From assembly GCF_017104965.1 (NCBI RefSeq), contig NZ_JAAGPR010000007.1:1-64000 (forward strand): a stretch of DNA of 64,000 bases, written 5' to 3'. The translations under genes and the position numbers were made by a program. Under the pieces are notes generated by a model. That model worked only from the letters and a program-made list of their open reading frames with translations. It was not told the origin of the DNA and did not search any database. This DNA comes from Paraburkholderia sp. Ac-20340. GTDB lineage: Bacteria > Pseudomonadota > Gammaproteobacteria > Burkholderiales > Burkholderiaceae. Shown in pieces: positions 35,288-43,080 of this stretch (positions within the stretch are counted from its first letter, which is position 1; each line of letters begins with the position of its first letter).

Positions 35288-36352
35288 CTACTTCGACTTG
35301 ATACCAACGAGGCGTTGCAGGAAATTGCGGCCATCGCCGCTAACCCGTGCGGTCCGCTTCGTCTGGTCGAAGTACACGGCTGCAATCAGCACCGCACCGA
35401 CAACAACCTGCTGCCAGTAAGGCTGCACGCCGAGAATCACAAACCCGTTCAGCAAAACGAACGGAACGAAAAGACCAATCACCGTGCCAAACATCGTGCC
35501 GCTGCCACCAAAAAGGCTGGTGCCACCAATCACGACACCCGCGATGACATTCAGGTTGGTTTGACCTTGACCACCTATAGTCGTCGTTTCGAAATACGCA
35601 AGGCTAAGCACACCGCCGAGACCAGCGGTCAAACCCGACAGCGCATAAATCTTGATGAGATGAAGGTCGACGTTGACGCCAACACGCTTGAGAGACTGAT
35701 AGTTCGAACCAGTAGCGTAGGTGTACAAGCCGAATCGGGTCTTATGCAAGGCAATGCCACCGATGATGACGAGCACTGCAGCAATCGCTACGAGCACCGG
35801 AATCTGACCAAAAATCTGCCCGAAGCCGATGGTGTCTGAAAGTACAGCCGGTACATAGCGGATGTCCACGCCGTTCGTGAGAATCTGCGCAAGACCCAAT
35901 GCCATACCAAGTGTACCGAGCGTCACAATCAGCGCGGGAATCTTCGCCTTAGCAATGATGTATCCGTTCAGGATTCCCCATGCAGTGCCGGCAGCCATCG
36001 CGACGATGATTCCAACTGTCGCGGCGCCCCATCCATCACCGCCCATCGCGCGCATCGCCTGACTTGCGACGACGCTGCTGAAGACCAGAACACTACCAAC
36101 CGAAAGGTCGACACCTCCAGTGATAATCACAAAGGTCATTCCAACGCCCATCACAGCCAAGATAGCCGTGTTGAACAAGATGGAGCGGAAGTTTGAGATT
36201 GTGAAGAAACTTTCCGGCGAGAGCGCCGAGAAAATCACGAGTAGCACAAGAAGGACGATAGCAATCCGGCTGCCCTGAAACGATTTAAGGCGCAGCAGAA
36301 AGTTCGCGGTCTCCTCTTGCGGGAGCGTCAAGTTATCTACGGGGTTGCTCAT
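35288..36352 (-). CDS. ABC transporter permease, ribose/RbsC type
   Basis: A 354-residue inner-membrane permease of the branched-chain/ribose family, with about eight to ten hydrophobic helices. The family signature is visible in GVGMTFVIITGGVDLSVGSVL near 68-88 and VIAGVVIGGTSLFGGSGTMFGT near 270-291. It forms the channel for the binding proteins. Its ATG overlaps the stop of the ATPase gene (ATGA), so the subunits are co-translated. A C-terminal basic tail ends RLVGIKSK. Confidence 0.93.
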   Translation of the reverse strand: MSNPVDNLTLPQEETANFLLRLKSFQGSRIAIVLLVLLVIFSALSPESFFTISNFRSILFNTAILAVMGVGMTFVIITGGVDLSVGSVLVFSSVVASQAMRAMGGDGWGAATVGIIVAMAAGTAWGILNGYIIAKAKIPALIVTLGTLGMALGLAQILTNGVDIRYVPAVLSDTIGFGQIFGQIPVLVAIAAVLVIIGGIALHKTRFGLYTYATGSNYQSLKRVGVNVDLHLIKIYALSGLTAGLGGVLSLAYFETTTIGGQGQTNLNVIAGVVIGGTSLFGGSGTMFGTVIGLFVPFVLLNGFVILGVQPYWQQVVVGAVLIAAVYFDQTKRTARVSGDGRNFLQRLVGIKSK

Positions 36353-37107
36353 TTCTTCTCTCCGACTTCAAGCGCACCGGTCATCGCACCGACAAGTTCT
36401 TCGACACTCGTGTTCGCGGGCGTATAGTTCGCCACCGTACGACCACGACGCAATACAACAATCCGGTCACTGATTTCCAGAACATGCGGCATCGAGTGAC
36501 TGATAAGAATCACTGCCACCCCCGAGTCACGGACGCGACGGATAAGGTCCATGACGCCTTTCGTTTGAGGCACTCCGAGCGCAGCTGTCGGCTCATCAAG
36601 AAAAATGAGCTTGTTCGCCCAAGTCGCGGCACGGCAAACAGCAATCGACTGTTTCTGGCCACCTGACATACCACCCACGCGACCTGAGAAGTTCCGTACC
36701 GTGGCCCCAAGCGTTTGCAACGCATGGCGCCCTTGCTTTTCCATGGCCTTCGTGTCCATGAAACCAAGCTTGCCAAGAATGCCCTGCCTCATGACTTCTC
36801 GACCAAGAAACAAGTTCTGCACGGGGTTTAAATCGTCAGCAAGTGCCAGGTCCTGAAACACTGTCTCGATGCCCAATTCGCGGCGCTTCGAAATATCTCC
36901 CGCGTCAAGAGCTTTGCCATCAAATTCAAAGTGGCCACTGTCGGCCGCTTCAACACCTGAAAGAATACGAACCAACGTGCTTTTTCCCGCACCGTTGTCA
37001 CCGATTAGCGAGACGACCTCGCCAGCGTTGATTGACATCGATGCGCCCACCAATGCATCGACATGCCCATACCTCTTCCGCAAATCTTTAACGCTTAGAA
37101 CTGTCAT
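36349..37107 (-). CDS. ABC transporter ATP-binding protein, sugar type (single domain)
   Basis: A 252-residue ATPase with Walker A GDNGAGKST near 34-42, Q-loop FQDLALADDLN, signature MSGGQKQSIAV near 142-152, and Walker B LIFLDEPTAALG near 161-172, followed by the H-loop SHSMPHV. Ribose-type systems usually have a fused double ATPase (about 500 residues); this is the half-size FrcA-like form. ATG 37107 is preferred to a GTG at 37116. It is the first gene of the importer, 115 bases after the desulfhydrase gene. Confidence 0.92.
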   Translation of the reverse strand: MTVLSVKDLRKRYGHVDALVGASMSINAGEVVSLIGDNGAGKSTLVRILSGVEAADSGHFEFDGKALDAGDISKRRELGIETVFQDLALADDLNPVQNLFLGREVMRQGILGKLGFMDTKAMEKQGRHALQTLGATVRNFSGRVGGMSGGQKQSIAVCRAATWANKLIFLDEPTAALGVPQTKGVMDLIRRVRDSGVAVILISHSMPHVLEISDRIVVLRRGRTVANYTPANTSVEELVGAMTGALEVGEKK

Positions 37108-37221
37108 TTCGCACACTCAACCATTAGGTATTACCGGAGTGAACAGGCACTTTCGGATGATGACCTCAAGAGCCCTATCGTAGAGCACCAAAAACCTTCG
37201 CGAAGAACCCCAGCAAGCACT

Positions 37222-38304
37222 TCAAGCTTCGCCCGAAGCGAGCATCTCATCGGAATATGAGAACAGGGCCGGCAAACCACCGGTGTGAATGAAAACCACA
37301 CGAGCGCCAGACGGGATAACGCTCGACCGGATATGCCCAACCATTCCGGAGAGCCCCTTCCCCGAATAGACCGGGTCAAATAGCATCCCCTCAAGTCTAG
37401 CCATCATTGCGATAGCTTCCTGCCCTTCGGGCGACGGCAATCCATAGCCTGGCGCAACGAAATCCGTACAGTTCTCTACGTCGCCCGGTTTAAGCTCAAT
37501 CGAGTAGCCGACTAGCGCAGCTGCGCCAATTGCTTGTTGCTCTATGGCACTAACATCGACATACGCTTCGTTCGACGCATCCATCGGATTAATACCAACC
37601 ACACGAATATTTAGCCCAAGCAGGCGCGCGCCTGCTAGCAGACCGGCTTGCGTACTTCCTTGCGATGTCGTGTAAATATGAGTCGGGAGCGGCTCGCCTC
37701 GATACTCGAATTCGTCGACGATTTCCAGCAACGCGTCGATGTATGCAAGCGCAGCCAGCGTAAGTGCGCGTTCGGCGCCCATACCAACAACAAAAGGCGT
37801 ATGGCCTGCTTCACGCAAACGTGCAGCAGTTCGGTCCTTCGCCTCTTTCATTGAAGCATCATTCGGTACTGGCTCAATTTCGGCGCCGAACAGTCTGGCA
37901 ATAAGCGCATTGCCCTGTACGACTGAAGCCTTCTTATCCTGCCGGGGCATCAGCACACACTTCACACCAAGCTTCGCTGACGCAGCAGCAACCTGACGAG
38001 AGTGGTTCGATTGTGATGCGGCTCCCTGAATGATTACGTCTGCGCCGCTAGCTAGCGCGTCACCCAGCACAAATTGAAGTTGACGGGTTTTGTTGCCACC
38101 GAAAGCGAGACCCGAGCAGTCATCTCGCTTAACCCAGACTGACACACCTCCCAGAGACGCGCTAAAGCGTTCGCATTTATCCAGGGGCGTCGGAAAGTGG
38201 CCAAGCTTGCGGCGCGGCAACTTCGACAGCGCCGCTCGCAATGCTTTTTTCCGCTCGATTAGGGTCCCGCACATTTGTTCTAACGGCTCGATTACTTCGG
38301 ACAT
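37222..38304 (-). CDS. D-cysteine desulfhydrase / ACC deaminase family PLP enzyme
   Basis: A 360-residue fold-type II PLP enzyme. The PLP lysine lies in FGGNKTRQLQF near residue 72, followed by GAASQSNHSRQVAAASAKLG, typical of the D-cysteine desulfhydrase/ACC deaminase group. The phosphate-binding region is TTSQGSTQAGLLAG near 212-225, and the C-terminal part has DPVYSGKGLSGMVG and FIHTGGLPALFSY. Members cleave D-cysteine, L-cysteate or 1-aminocyclopropane-1-carboxylate. Which one applies is unclear; the context with D-serine dehydratase favours a D-amino acid. ATG 38304 has AGGAG 6 bases upstream. Confidence 0.87.
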   Translation of the reverse strand: MSEVIEPLEQMCGTLIERKKALRAALSKLPRRKLGHFPTPLDKCERFSASLGGVSVWVKRDDCSGLAFGGNKTRQLQFVLGDALASGADVIIQGAASQSNHSRQVAAASAKLGVKCVLMPRQDKKASVVQGNALIARLFGAEIEPVPNDASMKEAKDRTAARLREAGHTPFVVGMGAERALTLAALAYIDALLEIVDEFEYRGEPLPTHIYTTSQGSTQAGLLAGARLLGLNIRVVGINPMDASNEAYVDVSAIEQQAIGAAALVGYSIELKPGDVENCTDFVAPGYGLPSPEGQEAIAMMARLEGMLFDPVYSGKGLSGMVGHIRSSVIPSGARVVFIHTGGLPALFSYSDEMLASGEA

Positions 38305-38334
38305 CCTAGGCTCCTAACTGCGGTCATGAAAACT

Positions 38335-38397
38335 GTGCGCAGTATGCAGTGTTCAGAGGGTGAATGCAGTATGGGGTAATAATTTGAGGAGCGTCAA
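38335..38397 (-). promoter_or_regulatory. Promoter with two operator copies before desulfhydrase/ABC operon
   Basis: On the minus strand, TTGACG (38392-38397), 18 bases and CATACT (38368-38373) make a promoter. One element copy (GAATGCAGTATGG, 38362-38374) covers the -10, and a second (GTGCGCAGTATGCAGTG, 38335-38351) lies just downstream, 31 bases before the start codon. Confidence 0.65.
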
Positions 38398-38728
38398 GAA
38401 AGAAACAAATATGCATGGTAAACCCCGACAGCTTTGGCTCTCGAGGACCTCGAACCCCTAGTAACGTTGCCAACGAAGCCCGCATCACACATCAATTTAG
38501 ATGCTTGTTCATGCCGGCTAACAACTTATCAAACCATCAATAAATCACAAATTAATCCATACAAATCAATGCTTTGCCGAATTACCCGTCAGATAGACGC
38601 CCGCACGACCGAGTCTCGCATCAAGTTCTGACGTGCCAACTGACCATTCGGAGCAGTCGCAGTTTGCTGAGCGCCAAGACCGGTCCCAGGGAATACGCTT
38701 AAGCCTTTCAGAAACCGTAAAAACATGT
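38398..38728. other. Intergenic, divergent promoter region
   Basis: About 330 bases between the divergent promoters of the desulfhydrase operon and the flavoprotein gene. AT-rich around 38510-38570. No gene is recognised. Confidence 0.5.
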
Positions 38729-38764
38729 TTGACATGCATTTTTTCGAACTGCATACTGCACGCA
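38729..38764 (+). promoter_or_regulatory. Promoter with overlapping operator before flavoprotein gene
   Basis: TTGACA (38729-38734), 17 bases and CATACT (38752-38757). The operator ACTGCATACTGCACGCA (38748-38764) contains the whole -10 hexamer, so a bound GntR regulator would exclude RNA polymerase. Confidence 0.7.
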
Positions 38765-38799
38765 CATTTGTCAAACACCGTCGTACCGGAGAATTGCTC

Positions 38800-40068
38800 A
38801 TGCGCTCATTTGCACCGACGCCATTCGAACAGGAATGGATTGAAAAAGCCCAAGCCCTCAAGCCCATCCTCGCCGAACGGGCACGTGGCCTTGACGAAGA
38901 CGGGGGCTGGCCCGAGGAAAATTTCAAGCTCTTGACCGAACAGGGCTTCATGAAACTCGCCGTGCCGAGGCAATATGGCGGTGCGGGTAGCGATGACGCA
39001 GGGTTTAGCTTTGCGTGCAACGCAGTGCTGGAAGTCATCGCTTCGGTTTGCGGCAACACTGCGTGGGCTCTTCAGGCACAGTTCCACTGCATCGGGTTGA
39101 TTGCTCACCTTGGCAACGAGGAGCAAAAAACCCGCATCCTTGGTGATGTAGCAGAGACTGGCGCGCGTCTGTCGTCGTGCGGCAGTGAAGTTCGTCCGCC
39201 GAAAACCAACGTCACAGCGGTTGGTGCGGACGGAAAGCTCTCGTTCGAGAGCGACCTCACGCCGGTAGAGGGCGGCTTCTTGGCCAACGGTAATAAAGGC
39301 TTTACGACGATGGGAGCCGCGGCCAAATACCTACTCTTCTGGGCACTTGCTCCGGGTACGTCCGATACCGACCACGGTGTGTGCCTCGTTGTTATCGAAC
39401 AGCCTAACTCCGGCATTGAATTCCTGAAAGACTGGGAGGAAGCCGCAGCAATCCGCGCTTCGGCGTCCGGCATGGCGAAATTTTCGAACATTTTCGTTCC
39501 CTGGAAGAACGTCATCGGCCAACCTGGCGACTTCAACCAGATTCACAACTACACGTTCGAAATTGCGTACACGACCATCGCACTTGGCTGTGCACAAGGC
39601 ATGTACGACATCGCACGCGAAACCGTCGCAGAGCGGCCGTTCCTCCAGAAGGACGACACCATCATGTATGCGCTTGGCGAAATGTCGACGCAGATTGAAT
39701 CGACCCGCGCTCTGTGGTGGCGAGCACAATGGCTCTACGACCAGAAGGACTGGGGAAAAGCAGCATTCACGACGCTCCAGGCACTCCATGCGTCAAAGGA
39801 AACTGCACTTGACGTCTCTAGGGCGGTTGTTGATGTTGTAGGCACACGTGCCATGTTCAAGTGGAATCCGATTCAACGCTTGATACGTGATGCGCGTATG
39901 GTCACTCTTCACACGCGTGAGAGCTTGATTATGCGTACGGTGGCGCAGCAGCTCCTGAAGAATGAGTACTTTCCCAAAGCAAAGTACGGCAGTAAGCTTC
40001 CGGCCGGCGCACGCAAAACATGGGACGAACTTAGCAAAGCATGGGAAGAGTTGGGCCTCGTCAAATAA
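38800..40068 (+). CDS. Acyl-CoA-dehydrogenase-fold flavoprotein (possible monooxygenase)
   Basis: A 422-residue protein with the three-part acyl-CoA dehydrogenase fold: helical N-terminus (EQEWIEKAQALKPILAERA, LLTEQGFMKLAVPRQYGGAGSD), middle beta domain (SSCGSEVRPP, GGFLANGNKGFTTMGAAAKYLLFWA) and C-terminal helical bundle (AYTTIALGCAQGMYDIARE). Group D flavin monooxygenases such as DszC share this fold and need a separate flavin reductase. A reductase gene under the same operator (31435) makes that reading attractive, but a dehydrogenase cannot be excluded because I could not place a catalytic Glu. ATG 38800 has GGAG 8 bases upstream. Confidence 0.82.
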   Translation: MRSFAPTPFEQEWIEKAQALKPILAERARGLDEDGGWPEENFKLLTEQGFMKLAVPRQYGGAGSDDAGFSFACNAVLEVIASVCGNTAWALQAQFHCIGLIAHLGNEEQKTRILGDVAETGARLSSCGSEVRPPKTNVTAVGADGKLSFESDLTPVEGGFLANGNKGFTTMGAAAKYLLFWALAPGTSDTDHGVCLVVIEQPNSGIEFLKDWEEAAAIRASASGMAKFSNIFVPWKNVIGQPGDFNQIHNYTFEIAYTTIALGCAQGMYDIARETVAERPFLQKDDTIMYALGEMSTQIESTRALWWRAQWLYDQKDWGKAAFTTLQALHASKETALDVSRAVVDVVGTRAMFKWNPIQRLIRDARMVTLHTRESLIMRTVAQQLLKNEYFPKAKYGSKLPAGARKTWDELSKAWEELGLVK

Positions 40069-40077
40069 GACCGCCAA

Positions 40078-40097
40078 GACGCCCGTAGATGGGCGTC
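40078..40097 (+). terminator. Hairpin after flavoprotein gene
   Basis: GACGCCC and GGGCGTC pair perfectly around GTAGAT, 10 bases after the stop codon. There is no T-run, so it may only attenuate transcription into the GMC gene that starts 65 bases later. Confidence 0.4.
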
Positions 40098-40161
40098 ATC
40101 ATCGATTGACCAGAGCGCGATACCGCTCAAGTGAACTGCTACTGCCGGAGATGACTACATC

Positions 40162-41859
40162 GTGGCTGCATCTTACGATTTTGTGATTGTTGGCGCGGGC
40201 TCAGCCGGTTGCGCTCTCGCTAACCGCTTAAGCGCGGACCCGACGTGCAAAGTCCTCCTGCTTGAAGCGGGCGCACCGGACTCAAGCCCGTTGATTCGCT
40301 TCCCTATTGGTGAGCTCTGGACCGTTGGTAGCAAGTTAGATTGGCGTTTCCACACCGAACCCGAGGCCGGCGCAGCGGACAAGCGCGTGTTCGTGCCTCG
40401 AGGCAAGGTCGTTGGGGGCTCGTCTGCCATTAACGGGATGATTTACGTCCGTGGACATGCCGCGGATTTCGACAGCTGGCAGAACCTGGGAGCACGTGGC
40501 TGGTCCTACAAAGATGTGCTGCCCTATTTCATGCGAGCCGAAAGCTGGAGCGGCAACGCCCGAGGTATTCGGGGTACCTCGGGTCCCGTCCAGACCGACC
40601 TCGGTCGTTACCGCTCCCCCATCTTTGAGTCATTCCTCGAGGCTGGGCGCCAACTCGGATACCCCGTTGTCGATGACTACAATCTCGGCGACACCGAGGG
40701 TTTCAATTGGACTCAGTACACGATGGAGCATGGACGCGCGCGACGCTGTTCCAGCGCTCACGCGTATCTGCACCCTATCCGTGACCGAAAGAATCTTACG
40801 GTTCTCACGCGTGCACAAGTTACCGGCCTCATCATGCAACGTCAAACTTGTGTGGGAGTGCGATATTTGCATGAAGGAAAAGAAGCGACTGCCTCGGCCG
40901 GCGAAGTAGTCCTGTCAGCTGGCGCGTACCTTTCACCACAATTGCTTATGCTCGCAGGTATTGGCGATGCGGACCAACTGCGTAAGCTGGGCATCACTCC
41001 GCTTCACGACCTAAAAGGCGTCGGTCAAAATCTTCAGGACCATTGTGGCAGCCTGATACAGGTTCGTTGCACGAAGCCGATAACGTTCCACTCGATTCGA
41101 ACGAATCCGCTTCGTGGTGCCGCAGCGCTCCTTGAATACCTCGTACACGATTCGGGTCCATTTTCGGTGTTCCCGATGGCGGCACAGGCTTTTGTCCGAA
41201 GTAGCTCGTCGGAACCACGTCCCGACCTGCAAATCCAGATTTATCCGGTAACGAAGGATATTTCGGGCGGCTCGAAGAAACTGGCAGCGTTCAACGGCTA
41301 CGGCATCTCCGCAGGAGGCATGCGTCCGCGCTCGCGCGGGACGGTATCGTTACAATCGAAGGACCCACTACAGGCTCCTCTCATACGTCACAACTATTTG
41401 TCCGACCCGTATGATGTTGCGGCGCTTGTTGCTGGGATTCGTCTTGCTCGTGCCATCAACGGTAGCGGAGCATTTGATGGAATTCGGGGAGAGGAAGTCA
41501 ACCCGAGCGCCAGCGCGCAGAGTGACCGAGAACTCGAAGCGTACGTTCGCAAGACGGTCGATAGCCAATACCATCCGTCGGGCACGTGCAAGATGGGAGT
41601 CGATGACATGGCAGTTGTTGACCCTAACCTTCGCGTTCACGGAATCACCGGATTGCGTATTGCTGACGCGTCAATCATGCCAGTCGTCACTTCTGGCAAT
41701 ACTAATGCGCCGGCAATCATGATTGGGGAAAAAGCGTCTGACCTGATTCTCAATAAAACGCTGACGTTGAGCTCCCAGACCGGCGCGCTCTCGATACGAG
41801 CTGCGCGTGGTGCTTCCGAAGTGCAACTCGAAAGTGTAGCTGTACAACGCACACGCTAA
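40162..41859 (+). CDS. GMC-family FAD oxidoreductase (choline dehydrogenase-like), copy 1
   Basis: A 565-residue FAD-dependent alcohol dehydrogenase/oxidase. The Rossmann dinucleotide motif is VIVGAGSAGCALANRL near 8-23. The GMC signature 1 region is GKVVGGSSAINGMIYVRG near 82-99, and signature 2-like GAYLSPQLLMLAGIG near 253-267. The active-site histidine is in QYHPSGTCKMG near 472, followed by NTNAPAIMIGEKASDLI. It oxidises a primary alcohol to an aldehyde; the substrate is unknown. The start is a GTG at 40162, with GGAG 11 bases upstream; the nearby ATG at 40151 is out of frame. The last 40 residues are an extension beyond the usual C-terminus. Confidence 0.9.
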   Translation: MAASYDFVIVGAGSAGCALANRLSADPTCKVLLLEAGAPDSSPLIRFPIGELWTVGSKLDWRFHTEPEAGAADKRVFVPRGKVVGGSSAINGMIYVRGHAADFDSWQNLGARGWSYKDVLPYFMRAESWSGNARGIRGTSGPVQTDLGRYRSPIFESFLEAGRQLGYPVVDDYNLGDTEGFNWTQYTMEHGRARRCSSAHAYLHPIRDRKNLTVLTRAQVTGLIMQRQTCVGVRYLHEGKEATASAGEVVLSAGAYLSPQLLMLAGIGDADQLRKLGITPLHDLKGVGQNLQDHCGSLIQVRCTKPITFHSIRTNPLRGAAALLEYLVHDSGPFSVFPMAAQAFVRSSSSEPRPDLQIQIYPVTKDISGGSKKLAAFNGYGISAGGMRPRSRGTVSLQSKDPLQAPLIRHNYLSDPYDVAALVAGIRLARAINGSGAFDGIRGEEVNPSASAQSDRELEAYVRKTVDSQYHPSGTCKMGVDDMAVVDPNLRVHGITGLRIADASIMPVVTSGNTNAPAIMIGEKASDLILNKTLTLSSQTGALSIRAARGASEVQLESVAVQRTR

Positions 41860-41869
41860 CTATGCGCTA

Positions 41870-41896
41870 CCGGTCTGCGCAGAAGTGCGGACCGGC
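41870..41896 (+). terminator. Hairpin after GMC gene
   Basis: CCGGTCTGCGC and GTGCGGACCGG can pair around AGAA with one C-A mismatch and one G-T pair, 11 bases after the stop. It lies between converging genes; no T-run follows. Confidence 0.4.
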
Positions 41897-42063
41897 CGCT
41901 GAGCCATGGGGGGAAACATCTCCCCCGGATATCGAATACCCATATCTGATTGATATAACAGAGATTTCCACCCCGCAGGAATTAAAACAAATCATTTCGA
42001 AAGGACACCTTTCATTCCCAGCAACCGCCTTTGACCAGCAAGGTAAGATGCGGACTTTAGTCG

Positions 42064-42840
42064 TCACTGCCAACCTTCAAGCCGAAGCGTCGCCCGAACC
42101 AACCGTTGCTCCTCCTGCTCGATTTCTCGTAGAGCCGCGCAAATGCTATTTATATGGTCTGCCGCGGCCTTCCTCGCTTGCTCTGGAAGTTTGCCGACCA
42201 CGGCGTTGTATAAGCGAGCATGTTGACGGTCAATGACGCGTTTATGCGGCTCTCGATGATAAAGGTTGTTCACTGATGCGAATACCGAACTCAAAAGCGG
42301 CTCCGTCAGCACACTGAGCGTATGAACGAGTACAGCGTTGTGCGATGCTTCACAAATAGCGCGGTGAAAAGCGTGGTCGAGCCTAGCATGCATTGAGGGA
42401 CTGACGTCTCCTCCCTCGGCCGCGACCATCTCCTCGTATCGGCGCGTAATGAGCACATAGTCCGCTTGTGTGCCACGAAGCGCAGCAAGTCGTGCAGATT
42501 CCGCTTCGAGCAATCCCCGAACCTCGTACAACTCATAAAGCGTACGAGGCTGAGAGCCAAGTAAGTACATTAACGGAGACATCTCCGTTTTTCCTGTGAG
42601 GCTTGCTACCGTCGAACCTCTCCCGTGCGAGGTTTCGATAATCCCCCGCGCCCTTAGGAGCTTCAGACCTTCTCGCAGCGCAGTTCTCGATACACCGAGC
42701 TTCTCGACGAGACGACGCTCGGATGGGAGCGCTTGTCCCTCTTTCAGTACGCCGTCGATAACAAGGCGTTCAATCTGCTCGGCAACGACGTCAGCAACCT
42801 GCCGCGCAGGGTGTTCGTTGGCACCATCACGTAGTTCCAT
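42064..42840 (-). CDS. FCD-domain GntR family regulator (GlcC/LldR-like)
   Basis: A 258-residue FadR-subfamily regulator. The wHTH is near 38-70 (LPSERRLVEKLGVSRTALREGLKLLRARGIIETSHGRGS). The FCD domain holds the expected LYELYEVRGLLEAESARLAAL, LDHAFHRAICEASHNAVLVH and a C-terminal AAADHINSICAALREIE. It is divergent from glcDEF, as glcC is in E. coli, and two identical TGGTATGACCA sites lie between them. It probably senses glycolate or a related 2-hydroxy acid and controls the operon and itself. Confidence 0.88.
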   Translation of the reverse strand: MELRDGANEHPARQVADVVAEQIERLVIDGVLKEGQALPSERRLVEKLGVSRTALREGLKLLRARGIIETSHGRGSTVASLTGKTEMSPLMYLLGSQPRTLYELYEVRGLLEAESARLAALRGTQADYVLITRRYEEMVAAEGGDVSPSMHARLDHAFHRAICEASHNAVLVHTLSVLTEPLLSSVFASVNNLYHREPHKRVIDRQHARLYNAVVGKLPEQARKAAADHINSICAALREIEQEEQRLVRATLRLEGWQ

Positions 42841-42858
42841 GGCGTGTCCGCTACAAAG

Positions 42859-42869
42859 TGGTATGACCA
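42859..42869. promoter_or_regulatory. FCD-GntR operator TGGTATGACCA (site 1)
   Basis: A perfect inverted repeat TGGT-ATG-ACCA of the TNGTNNNACNA type bound by FadR/LldR/GlcC-like regulators, 19 bases upstream of the regulator start. An identical copy lies 107 bases away. Confidence 0.7.
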
Positions 42870-42965
42870 GTAGAGATATTGAAAATCACAGCTCAAAGAG
42901 AAGGCCTCAATCATCGGCGGCAGGCGGCTCTGGTGGCAACTGGGGAAATCATCCACTCGAAAAAC

Positions 42966-42976
42966 TGGTATGACCA
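42966..42976. promoter_or_regulatory. FCD-GntR operator TGGTATGACCA (site 2)
   Basis: Identical to site 1, 105 bases before the glcD start. The 107-bp spacing is close to ten helical turns, so the two sites face the same side and could be bridged. Confidence 0.7.
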
Positions 42977-43080
42977 CTGCTCCAAGCCATCGACAACCCT
43001 AAATGGTGCAGTGAAAATCGTTGTCAAGACACTTGCCGACGGCTCAATGTGAGCCGCCGGACAAGGCGAGGAGACATCCC

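Noticed and set aside
41862-42236. 124-codon plus-strand frame after GMC copy 1
   Set aside because: It starts 2 bases after the GMC stop but enters the antisense of the GntR gene and has no recognisable features.
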